NCBI GenBank assembly: GCA_937877625.1
Contig: CALFJG010000066.1
Coordinates: 1 to 31,282 of the forward strand
Reading direction: 5' to 3'
Origin: an uncultured Prevotellaceae bacterium
GTDB taxonomy: Bacteria > Bacteroidota > Bacteroidia > Bacteroidales > Bacteroidaceae
Length of the DNA: 31,282 nucleotides
Position 1 is the first letter of the stretch. The number at the start of each line of letters is the position of its first letter. The notes beneath the pieces were generated by a model that saw nothing but the letters and a program-made list of their open reading frames with translations, ran no database searches and had not been told where the DNA came from. The translations under genes were made by a program, and so were the position numbers. Positions 7,732 to 14,645 of this stretch are shown here, in pieces.

Positions 7732-9012
7732 CTACCAAGCAAAGATAGGATAGTCTTTCATTGTGGCGTTTACCTCTTCCCTTACGGCAGCGATTATGTT
7801 CTCGTCCTCGGGGGCGTTGAGTACGCACTCAATGAGTTCAGCTATTTTGTCCATGAGGTCTTCTTTTGCGCCTCGTGTAGTGATGGCAGGTGTGCCGAGA
7901 CGTATGCCGCTGGTTTGGAAGGCAGAGCGCGTGTCGAAAGGCACCATATTCTTATTCACTGTAATATCTGCTGCCACAAGTGCGTTCTCGGCCACTTTTC
8001 CCGTGAGCTCGGGATACTTAGGCCGCAGGTCAACGAGCATAGAGTGGTTATCGGTGCCACCGCTCACGATGGCGAAGCCACGCTGCACGAGTTGGTCGGC
8101 TAAGCGTGCGGCATTCTTTTTCACTTGTAGCGCATAGTCTTTCCACTCAGGTTGCAATGCCTCGCCGAAAGCCACGGCTTTAGCGGCGATGACGTGCTCA
8201 AGTGGGCCGCCTTGCTGACCGGGGAATACGGCACTATCAAGCAGCGACGACATCATACGTACCACACCTTTCTTCGTGGTTTTTCCCCAGGGGTTTTCAA
8301 AGTCTTTGCCCATCAGGATTATGCCGCCACGTGGGCCGCGGAGCGTCTTGTGGGTAGTAGAGGTGACGATGTGAGCGTATTTCACGGGGTTGTCAAGCAG
8401 TCCGGCAGCGATGAGTCCGGCGGGGTGTGCCATATCTACCATAAAAATAGCCCCTACCTCATCGGCTATTTGGCGCATACGTTTATAGTCCCATTCACGG
8501 CTATAGGCTGAGCCACCGCCAACGATGAGTTTTGGCTTGTGCTCGCGGGCGAGTTGTTCCATCTCGTCGTAGTCCACACGGCCTGTCTCGCGGTTGAGGT
8601 TGTAGCCCACGGGGTGATAGAGAATGCCGCTGGTGTTTACCGCTGAGCCGTGGCTGAGATGGCCGCCGTGGTCGAGGTTGAGTCCCATAAACGTGTCGCC
8701 GGGCTTCAGGCAAGCAAGAAAGACGGCGGCGTTGGCTTGTGCGCCGCTGTGGGGTTGCACGTTGGCATACTCCGCATCAAAGAGTTTTTTGATACGCTCT
8801 ATAGCAATCGTCTCTGTTTGGTCCACCACCTGACAACCGCCGTAGTAGCGGTGGCCTGGATAGCCCTCGGCATACTTGTTAGTGAGGCAAGAACCCATAG
8901 CCTGCATCACTTGTTCGCTAACAAAATTCTCGGAGGCGATGAGTTCAATGCCGCGCAACTGGCGCTGGTGCTCCGCCTCGATAAGAGAGAAAATGGCTGT
9001 GTCGGTTTTCAT
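7732..9012 (-). CDS. glyA: Serine hydroxymethyltransferase
   Basis: The 426-residue PLP enzyme interconverts serine and glycine while charging tetrahydrofolate with a one-carbon unit, in the cytoplasm. Hallmarks are IELIASENFVS (residues 22-32), NKYAEGYPGHRYYGGC (45-60), VQPHSGAQANAAV (86-98) and the Schiff-base lysine Lys222 in TTHKTLRGPRGG. The C-terminal GIRLGTPAITTRG is also diagnostic. Length is normal. It is flanked on both sides by non-coding repeat-rich DNA and so is probably monocistronic. No convincing -7 box is seen in the roughly 50 bp upstream of the ATG. Confidence 0.97.
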   Translation of the reverse strand: MKTDTAIFSLIEAEHQRQLRGIELIASENFVSEQVMQAMGSCLTNKYAEGYPGHRYYGGCQVVDQTETIAIERIKKLFDAEYANVQPHSGAQANAAVFLACLKPGDTFMGLNLDHGGHLSHGSAVNTSGILYHPVGYNLNRETGRVDYDEMEQLAREHKPKLIVGGGSAYSREWDYKRMRQIADEVGAIFMVDMAHPAGLIAAGLLDNPVKYAHIVTSTTHKTLRGPRGGIILMGKDFENPWGKTTKKGVVRMMSSLLDSAVFPGQQGGPLEHVIAAKAVAFGEALQPEWKDYALQVKKNAARLADQLVQRGFAIVSGGTDNHSMLVDLRPKYPELTGKVAENALVAADITVNKNMVPFDTRSAFQTSGIRLGTPAITTRGAKEDLMDKIAELIECVLNAPEDENIIAAVREEVNATMKDYPIFAW

Positions 9013-9044
9013 AGAAAAAAGAAAAGAGATTAGATTCCTTATTT

Positions 9045-9297
9045 AGGGGTTTGCTATAAATAGGATTTATGTCTGTCTTTGCTTGGCTGCTTTTTGTCTT
9101 TCTTGGGGCTCTTTAGTCTCAACTTCTTGCTTGTGCGAAGTCAGGAGGTACTTCGGCATAACAAAGAACAAAGTCTTGTTTCTGCTCCCGATTTTCATTG
9201 TCATTGCCGCCTCGCTCGCTATGGTGCTGCGAGTCTAAGCCTTAACTGCTATATGATGGCACAAAAATCAATTAGCCTAATTTATAGAACACCCTTT
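9045..9297. repeat. R4 MITE-like element, copy 1
   Basis: This non-coding segment of about 253 bp has imperfect inverted ends. The left is AGGGGTTTGCTATAAATAGG (9045-9064). The right, read on the minus strand, is AAAGGGTGTTCTATAAATTAGG (9297-9276). The interior is related, in inverted orientation, to the interior of the element at 26029-26241. Shared blocks are around TTGTGCCATC, TTATG-GCC and GCACAAGCAA-GACTAAA. It lies immediately upstream of glyA. No transposase is encoded. Confidence 0.6.
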
Positions 9298-9487
9298 TAC
9301 TTTGTCACGCCAAAAGTACAAAGAAAAGGCAGACCGCCAAGCACTGCAAAAGCAAAATCAATGTCTTAAACCCAAATTGACCCTTAGACTGTCATACTGC
9401 TTGCAACTTTCTTTTTGTCATCCTTTTCGCTACTTTTTCGGTTTCTATGGGAAGTATGTTTCCCCACAGGGCGTTTCTCTGCGCTGG
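9298..9487. other. Non-coding stretch with low-complexity frames
   Basis: This is sequence between R4 and R3 of about 190 bp. Short open frames on both strands show only biased composition and no motif. The phrase TTTGTCACGCCAAAAGTAC near 9301-9319 is of a kind I associate with repeated intergenic DNA in Bacteroidetes. That is recollection rather than something shown here. I see no gene. Confidence 0.4.
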
Positions 9488-9532
9488 CTTCAGCTTTGCT
9501 TTGGCGAGAAAAAGTCTGTTGAAGACGAAAAA
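9488..9532. repeat. R3 element, partial copy a
   Basis: The plus strand reads GCTTCAGCTTTGCTTTGG, then CGAGAAAAAGTCTGTTGAAG, continuing into ACGAAAA. This matches the second half of the R3 copies at 12739, 24944 and 25985, with one or two substitutions. The first half (GTTAAGnCAGGAGAGCGAAG) is not clearly present here. Confidence 0.75.
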
Positions 9533-9545
9533 AACGCTACAGGCG

Positions 9546-9577
9546 TTGAGTTGGTATATGGTAACTTTGTACTTTTG
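9546..9577 (+). promoter_or_regulatory. Possible promoter for the DUF1460 gene
   Basis: Two overlapping -7 matches are present: TAACTTTG at 9562-9569 and TACTTTTG at 9570-9577. The second has GTTG at 9545-9548, 21 bp upstream, as a possible -33. A start near 9583 would put the whole of R1 copy 4 in the 5' untranslated leader of the gene at 9697. Confidence 0.45.
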
Positions 9578-9593
9578 CTTAACCAAAACGCTT

Positions 9594-9695
9594 AATGGTG
9601 GGTTCTATTAATTCGCTTTGTCAGAAATCTGACAAAAGGTTAAAGCCCCATCTTTGTCAAACTTAACCGTGGAAATTAATAGAACCCACCTATAG
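9594..9695. repeat. R1 element, copy 4 (best preserved)
   Basis: The ends form a perfect 17-bp inverted repeat: GGTGGGTTCTATTAATT (9597-9613) and AATTAATAGAACCCACC (9674-9690). Inside are the hairpin TTTGTCAGAAATCTGACAAA (perfect 9-bp arms, around 9617-9636) and the inverted repeat GGTTAA/TTAACC (around 9638 and 9663). As RNA this would be a closing stem enclosing two hairpins. The element ends within 2 bp of the ATG of the DUF1460 gene. Confidence 0.9.
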
Positions 9696-9696
9696 T

Positions 9697-10584
9697 ATGA
9701 AGACGATTGTTTTTTCTGTTTTTTCGCTTATTCTTGTAGGTTGCACAAAACCTTCTGTGGCACAATCAGTGGAGCAGGCAAAGACTTCTGCTGCAGATCT
9801 TTCCGAGGTGGTTTTTGAGAAGAGCGACTCTATAGAAATAGAGCAGTTGCTTTCTGCGCCTCTTGGCTCGGATACCATATTATATTATGCGCGCTATTTT
9901 GTGGGACGACCCTATGTAGGCAATACGCTTGAAGTACATGACCCCGAGTGGCTTGTAGTAAACTTGCGTGGTTTGGATTGTATGACCTTTGTGGAGACCG
10001 TCTTGGCTCTTGCTGTGACACGACGTGAGGGTGGCATCGCGTTCGCCGATTATTGCCGCAACTTAGCGCGTATTCGTTATCGTGGCGGCGAGCGCGGCGA
10101 CTATACCACACGCCTTCACTATTTTACGTGGTGGAAGCGCGACAATGTGGCGAAAGGTTTTTTGAGCGAGGTGACAGGCCGCCCGTTTACGGGGCGTATG
10201 GTGGTTAACGACACCTATATGTCGCAACACGCCGATAAGTATCCGATGCTTAAGGCGCACCCGGAGTTTCGTCCCGTGATAGCGCGTATGGAGCGCGAGG
10301 GCAATGGCTCTGATGGCACCTATCTGCCCACTGCTGCTGTAGGTCGCGGCCCACAGGCACTCAATATGGTGCGTAGCGGCGACGTGGTGGGCATTGTGAA
10401 GATGAACGCCGGCATTGACGTTTCACATCTCGGCTTTGCCGTGTGGGGTAGCGACAGAAAACTTCATCTGCTCAACGCCTCGTCCCTACATAAAAAGGTG
10501 GTGGAAGAAACCCTTACGCTCCAAGAATACCTACAGCGTCAGAAACGTCCAGGAATTAAGGTGCTTCGTCCGTGCGTAGGGTAA
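9697..10584 (+). CDS. DUF1460 lipoprotein, putative amidase (NlpC/P60-like fold)
   Basis: The 295-residue protein has a lipoprotein signal with a lipobox (LVGC, Cys16), so it is probably anchored in the periplasm or outer membrane. The body matches the DUF1460 family (N-acetylmuramoyl-L-alanine-amidase-like), papain-like cysteine enzymes. The likely nucleophile is Cys95 in LRGLDCMTFVET, and the likely histidine is His244 in VSHLGFAVW. Substrate in this family is thought to be peptidoglycan stem-peptide linkages, but that is by family resemblance only. The ATG at 9697 follows R1 copy 4 directly and no Shine-Dalgarno sequence is visible. Its last 29 bp overlap the 3' end of the convergent MATE gene. 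Confidence 0.8.
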   Translation: MKTIVFSVFSLILVGCTKPSVAQSVEQAKTSAADLSEVVFEKSDSIEIEQLLSAPLGSDTILYYARYFVGRPYVGNTLEVHDPEWLVVNLRGLDCMTFVETVLALAVTRREGGIAFADYCRNLARIRYRGGERGDYTTRLHYFTWWKRDNVAKGFLSEVTGRPFTGRMVVNDTYMSQHADKYPMLKAHPEFRPVIARMEREGNGSDGTYLPTAAVGRGPQALNMVRSGDVVGIVKMNAGIDVSHLGFAVWGSDRKLHLLNASSLHKKVVEETLTLQEYLQRQKRPGIKVLRPCVG

Positions 10585-11896
10585 CACTCGCACGTTGCGA
10601 GGCTTTGCGCAACAGAGCGGGTGTCGCGGCGAGTAAGATACAGCCGCGTAAAAACAGATAGGACACATAGGCTGTCCATAAGGCGTGGTTGCCGATGGTA
10701 GGGGAGAAACCTTGCAGCACACCGAAGAAGAGCAACGCTGAGGCTGCAACGCTGAGCAACATAGGGCGGGTGCGCGTGCAACCGATAAACAAGCCGTCGA
10801 GGAGGAATGCCACAAAACTGGCAGCGGGTACGGCTATTAGATACGGGAGGAAAGTGTTTGCCATCTCGCGCACCTCGGGGCGGTTGGTAAGGAGGCGGAT
10901 AAAGGTGGAGCCGCCGAGTGTAAAAGTGAGTGTAAACGCTATGACTACGACGATACTCCACCACGCCAGTCGTCGTAAGAGTAAGCGCAATCCGCTGGCA
11001 TCGCCCTGCCCGAAAAGGCTGCCACCAATAGCCTCTGCAGCATTGGCCAGACCGTCAAACACATAACTTGTGACGACAAAAAACTGCATCAGTACTGTGT
11101 TCGCCGCCAGGACGACATCGCCGAAGGCAGTGCCTGTGCGCGTGAACCACGACATTACCGCTACTAAACATAGCGTGCGGAGAAAAATGTCGCGCCCTAC
11201 ACTAAGAAACTGTGCCTCACCGTGTAGGATAGGTCGCCAAAGTGCGGACTTTGTTTTATGGCGGTAATGGTAGCACCATACGGCAATGCCCAAACCAGTC
11301 CATTGGGCGAGCAATGTGCCTAACGCTACACCCTCCACTTTCATATTTAGCACAAACACAAAGAATAGGCTCAAGATGATGTTTGCCACATTTTGCACCA
11401 CAGCAGTGAACATAGGGCTTCTTGCGTCTTGCATACCAAGAAACCACCCACAAAGGCTATTGGTGGTTAGTACGGCCGGAGCACCCCACACAAGAATAGA
11501 AAAATAGCGCGTTGCATACTCGGCCACCTCGCCCTCTGGAGCATAGAAATACTGCATCGCTTGAAGCAACGGCCATTGCATCACAACAATAGCAATACCC
11601 GCAACCCATCCGTAGGTCATTGCCTGCCAGCGCACGACATCAATCTTTTCTTGTGTTCCTCCGCCGTAGGCCTGCGCTGTAAGTCCGCTTGTGGCCATAC
11701 GCAGAAAACCCAAGAGCCAATACATCATATTGAACATCATTCCCCCAATAGCCACCGCCCCGATGTAGGCCGTGGCTCCTAAGTGACCGGTAATAGCGGT
11801 GTCAACTAAGCCGAGCAACGGCACCGTCACGTTTGTGGCGATGGCGGGCAAGGCGATGGAGCGGATGCGGCTGTCAGTGGTGTCTTGTTTGAGCAT
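10556..11896 (-). CDS. MATE-family efflux transporter (DinF-like)
   Basis: The 446-residue protein has about twelve hydrophobic segments in two homologous halves, the MATE layout. The N-terminal RIRSIALPAIATNVTVPLLG, then DTAITGHLGATAYIGAVAIG, and the SGLTAQAYGGG motif place it closest to the DinF-like branch, which exports cationic or hydrophobic compounds using an ion gradient. Substrate is not predictable. The start overlaps yraN by 23 bp, so it is probably the last gene of the leftward cluster from rnhB or sufC. Its 3' end overlaps the convergent DUF1460 gene by 29 bp. Confidence 0.88.
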   Translation of the reverse strand: MLKQDTTDSRIRSIALPAIATNVTVPLLGLVDTAITGHLGATAYIGAVAIGGMMFNMMYWLLGFLRMATSGLTAQAYGGGTQEKIDVVRWQAMTYGWVAGIAIVVMQWPLLQAMQYFYAPEGEVAEYATRYFSILVWGAPAVLTTNSLCGWFLGMQDARSPMFTAVVQNVANIILSLFFVFVLNMKVEGVALGTLLAQWTGLGIAVWCYHYRHKTKSALWRPILHGEAQFLSVGRDIFLRTLCLVAVMSWFTRTGTAFGDVVLAANTVLMQFFVVTSYVFDGLANAAEAIGGSLFGQGDASGLRLLLRRLAWWSIVVVIAFTLTFTLGGSTFIRLLTNRPEVREMANTFLPYLIAVPAASFVAFLLDGLFIGCTRTRPMLLSVAASALLFFGVLQGFSPTIGNHALWTAYVSYLFLRGCILLAATPALLRKASQRASVTLRTDEAP

Positions 11897-12260
11897 AACT
11901 CAATGCGGTAAAGGCATCTTCGTAGTGTTTTATAGTGAACGATGAAGCCTGGCCTACGACGGCAATAATATCAAAGCGTACAGGCTTTTCAAGTTGGTGT
12001 ATCTGCACGTAGGCGTTGGCCGCTTCGAGTAGGTTGGCTTGTTTCTCGCGATCGACGGCATCGGCGGCCTCGCGAGCGGTGGTTTTGTGACGCGTTTTTA
12101 CCTCCACAAAAACGATGATGCCGTAATGCTCAGCAATGATATCTACCTCCAAGTGGCCGATGCGCCAGTTGCGTTCCAAGAGGTGGTAGCCCCTGCGTAC
12201 GAGGTAGCGCAGAGCCGCGTCTTCGCCCTGAGTACCAAAGATACGTTTTGTGGTTGTCAT
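11874..12260 (-). CDS. YraN/UPF0102 family nuclease-like protein
   Basis: This 128-residue protein has a restriction-endonuclease-like core: G-x-x-x-E-D-A-A-L-R-Y-L near the start, then NWRIGHLEVDIIAEH and IIVFVEVKTRH. The Asp and the E-x-K pair form the expected metal-binding site. The family is widespread, of uncertain role, and often sits next to rnhB as it nearly does here. The start shares 4 bp with the end of tadA, and the end overlaps the MATE gene by 23 bp. This is a tightly packed arrangement typical of translational coupling. Confidence 0.9.
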   Translation of the reverse strand: MTTTKRIFGTQGEDAALRYLVRRGYHLLERNWRIGHLEVDIIAEHYGIIVFVEVKTRHKTTAREAADAVDREKQANLLEAANAYVQIHQLEKPVRFDIIAVVGQASSFTIKHYEDAFTALSYAQTRHH

Positions 12261-12700
12261 CGTCTATGTTGGAAAAAAGTCTTCATCAAGGTAGCGCACT
12301 CATTAGCGAGTACGCCGCCTACTATTTCAGTTTTATTGTGAAGTGCTTGAGGCGCAAAGCGCGAGAAACCACGTTTCTCATCTTTCGCACCATAGACCAA
12401 ACGTCCTAACTGCGCCCAGCCCAGCGCACCGGCACACATCACACAGGGTTCTACGGTGACGTAGAGTGTACACTGGTCTAAGTACTTGCCGCCGAGCGAA
12501 CTTGCCGCGGCGGTGATGGCTTGCATCTCAGCGTGGGCGGTTACGTCGTGGAGTGTTTCGCAGAGGTTATGGGCACGGGCTATGATGCGTTCACGGCATA
12601 CCACGACAGCACCCACGGGTACTTCGCCTGCTTGCGCCGCGGCCTCTGCCTCACGGAGCGCATAGCGCATATAGTCTTCGTCGGTAGGGGTGGAAATCAT
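12257..12700 (-). CDS. tadA: tRNA-specific adenosine deaminase
   Basis: The 147-residue zinc deaminase converts adenosine 34 to inosine in the tRNA-Arg anticodon. His56 and Glu58 in TAHAEMQAI are the first zinc ligand and the proton shuttle. Cys86 and Cys89 in EPCVMCAGAL complete the zinc site. The ATG at 12700 (MISTPTDEDYMRYAL) is preferred over one 22 codons upstream, because that extension reads through the end of an R3 repeat and shows no homology to the family. It overlaps yraN by 4 bp. Confidence 0.92.
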   Translation of the reverse strand: MISTPTDEDYMRYALREAEAAAQAGEVPVGAVVVCRERIIARAHNLCETLHDVTAHAEMQAITAAASSLGGKYLDQCTLYVTVEPCVMCAGALGWAQLGRLVYGAKDEKRGFSRFAPQALHNKTEIVGGVLANECATLMKTFFQHRR

Positions 12701-12738
12701 CGTTTGATAAAATGGCTGTATTAGGTTTTGCTCTATGT

Positions 12739-12814
12739 TCGTCTTCGCCAGACTTTTTCTCGCCAAGGCAAAGCTGAAACAAGTTTCGCTTTGCTCTCCT
12801 GTCTTAACGAAAAA
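12739..12814. repeat. R3 element, copy b
   Basis: Read on the minus strand, it runs from CTTTTTCGTTAAGACAGGAG (12814 leftward) through TTTCAGCTTTGCCTTGGCGA to GTCTGGCGAAGACGAA. It closely matches the copy at 24944-25023. It occupies nearly the whole rnhB-tadA gap. Its first bases encode the last residues and the TAA stop of rnhB, and its other end lies about 40 bp before the tadA start. Confidence 0.85.
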
Positions 12815-13412
12815 GTTCTAATTGTCCATCGTCAACAATGTGGAAACTGCGGCGGTGGAGCGGTGTGAGACCGTATGTGCGTATTGCATGGCGGTGCTCG
12901 CGCGTGCCGTACCCGGCATTGTGTTCCCAACCAAAGTGGGGGTAAGTCTTGGCGAGTTCAGCCATATATGCATCGCGATGTGTCTTGGCCAGAATGCTTG
13001 CCGCGGCAATGTTTTGGTAGGTGCCGTCACCTTTCACAATGGTGGCAAAGGGAGTGTCGCCGTAGGGCAGGAATTTGTTGCCGTCAACGGCAATAAACTG
13101 CGGTCGCTCTTGTAGATTGTCCAACGCGCGATGCATAGCGAGAATGGCAGCGCGGAGGATGTTGAGACTGTCGATCTCTTCCACTGAGGCGCGCCCCACC
13201 GCCCAGGCCAGAGCATCGCGTTCTATCTCCGTGCGAAGGTGTTCGCGGCGGCGTGGTGTGAGTTGTTTGCTATCGTTGAGCAGGGGGTTGTCGTAATGGG
13301 GCGGCAGAATAACAGCGGCGGCAAAGACATCACCGGCAAAGCAGCCACGCCCCGCCTCGTCAACGCCGGCCTCTACCAAACACTCCTTATTATATATAGG
13401 AAGCAAGGGCAT
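12804..13412 (-). CDS. rnhB: Ribonuclease HII
   Basis: This 202-residue enzyme removes ribonucleotides from DNA and degrades RNA in RNA-DNA hybrids. The catalytic DEAGRG is at residues 18-23 (Asp18, Glu19). A third acidic residue lies in FIAVDGNKF, around residue 110. Downstream conserved features include AAASILAKTHRDAYM and HFGWEHNAGYGTREHR, the last in the substrate-recognition region. The final LFR and stop codon fall inside the start of R3 copy b. It lies 5 bp after sufS on the same strand, so it is probably co-transcribed. Confidence 0.95.
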   Translation of the reverse strand: MPLLPIYNKECLVEAGVDEAGRGCFAGDVFAAAVILPPHYDNPLLNDSKQLTPRRREHLRTEIERDALAWAVGRASVEEIDSLNILRAAILAMHRALDNLQERPQFIAVDGNKFLPYGDTPFATIVKGDGTYQNIAAASILAKTHRDAYMAELAKTYPHFGWEHNAGYGTREHRHAIRTYGLTPLHRRSFHIVDDGQLELFR

Positions 13413-13417
13413 AGCGA

Positions 13418-14626
13418 CTAAAACATCTTTTTCACGCGCTCAATGCTTTCGCAAAGGCTGTCAATCTCTTCTCTTGTGTTGTAGAGTGCAACACTGGCGC
13501 GCGCCATACCTTCTACACCAAAGCGCGTCATCAGTGGCTGGGCGCAGTGATGTCCCGTGCGAATGGCTATGCCAAGGCGGTCGAGCAAGGTGCCGAGGTC
13601 GAGCGGGTGGATGCCTGCGATGTTGAAACTCACAACGCTTTCTCTTTCCGGTGTATGGCCATAGATACGTAGCCCGTTAATGGCTGAGAGCCGCTTGATG
13701 GCATACGCGGTGAGTTGTTGCTCGTGGGCTTGTATCTTGTCTAACCCGACGCTGTCAATATAGTCGAGGGCTACAGATAGCGCGTGGGAGCCTACATAGT
13801 CGGGCGTGCCGGCTTCAAACTTATAAGGCAACTGTTCGTAGGTGGTGCGTTCAAACGATACCCGTGCTATCATCTCTCCGCCGCCTTGATAGGGCGGCAT
13901 TTGTTCTAAGAGGTCTTCACGTCCGTAGAGAACACCAATACCTGTTGCCCCGTAGGTCTTATGCCCGCTAAAGGCCAAGAAGTCACAGCCGAGGGCTTGT
14001 ACGTCAACACGGCGGTGTGGCACGCTCTGCGCGGCATCTACACAAAGCAACGCACCGTGAGCGTGAGCCATTGCAGCAATCTCGCGAATAGGATTTACCG
14101 TGCCGAGTACGTTGCTCACGTGGCAAAGACTAACAATCCGTGTGCGTGGTGTAAATAGTTGGGTCAACGCCACAAGGTCAAGGCTTCCTTCGTCTGTGAC
14201 GGGACACACTTTGATAACAATGCCTTTGCGGTCGCGTAGGAGTTGCCACGGCACGATGTTGGAGTGATGCTCCATTTGGCTCAGCACCACTTCATCTCCT
14301 TCTTTCAGAAAAGCTTCGCCAGCACTGGTGGCCAGTAGGTTGAGGCTTTCCGTGGTGCCACGCGTGAAGATGATTTCCGCCGTGGAGCGTGCGTTGATGA
14401 ATTGTCGCACACGCTCGCGTGCCGCTTCGTGAAGTTCGGTGGCTTGCTGGGAGAGGAAATGCACGCCGCGATGAACATTGGCGTTGCTGTTGTAGTATTC
14501 CTGGCTGATGGCTTCAACCACACAGCGCGGCTTTTGTACCGTGGCCGCATTGTCAAGATAGACGAGCGGGCGATTGTAAACCTTGCGCGAAAGGATGGGG
14601 AAGTCAGCGCGTATAGTAGCATTCAT
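13418..14626 (-). CDS. sufS: Cysteine desulfurase, SufS type
   Basis: The 402-residue PLP enzyme takes sulfur from cysteine as a persulfide for Fe-S cluster assembly. The start MNATIRADFPILSRKVY at 14626 is the usual SufS beginning; an ATG 15 codons upstream would overlap sufD and has no family support. Key residues are His120 and His121 in QMEHHSN, Asp197 in CVDAAQS, Lys223 in SGHKTYGATG (Schiff base), and the persulfide cysteine Cys361 in RTGHHCAQPL. It sits 19 bp after sufD and 5 bp before rnhB in one leftward run. Confidence 0.94.
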   Translation of the reverse strand: MNATIRADFPILSRKVYNRPLVYLDNAATVQKPRCVVEAISQEYYNSNANVHRGVHFLSQQATELHEAARERVRQFINARSTAEIIFTRGTTESLNLLATSAGEAFLKEGDEVVLSQMEHHSNIVPWQLLRDRKGIVIKVCPVTDEGSLDLVALTQLFTPRTRIVSLCHVSNVLGTVNPIREIAAMAHAHGALLCVDAAQSVPHRRVDVQALGCDFLAFSGHKTYGATGIGVLYGREDLLEQMPPYQGGGEMIARVSFERTTYEQLPYKFEAGTPDYVGSHALSVALDYIDSVGLDKIQAHEQQLTAYAIKRLSAINGLRIYGHTPERESVVSFNIAGIHPLDLGTLLDRLGIAIRTGHHCAQPLMTRFGVEGMARASVALYNTREEIDSLCESIERVKKMF

Positions 14627-14645
14627 TGGAATAAGAAATATATAG

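Noticed and set aside
9617..9652. A consensus promoter inside R1 (TTTG and CATCTTTG)
   Set aside because: The spacing is 28 bp instead of about 19, and copy 5 has CATCTATG, so the match is not conserved.
12701..12766. N-terminal extension of tadA by 22 residues
   Set aside because: It is encoded by the end of R3 and following intergenic sequence, and the family begins near MISTPTDEDYM.
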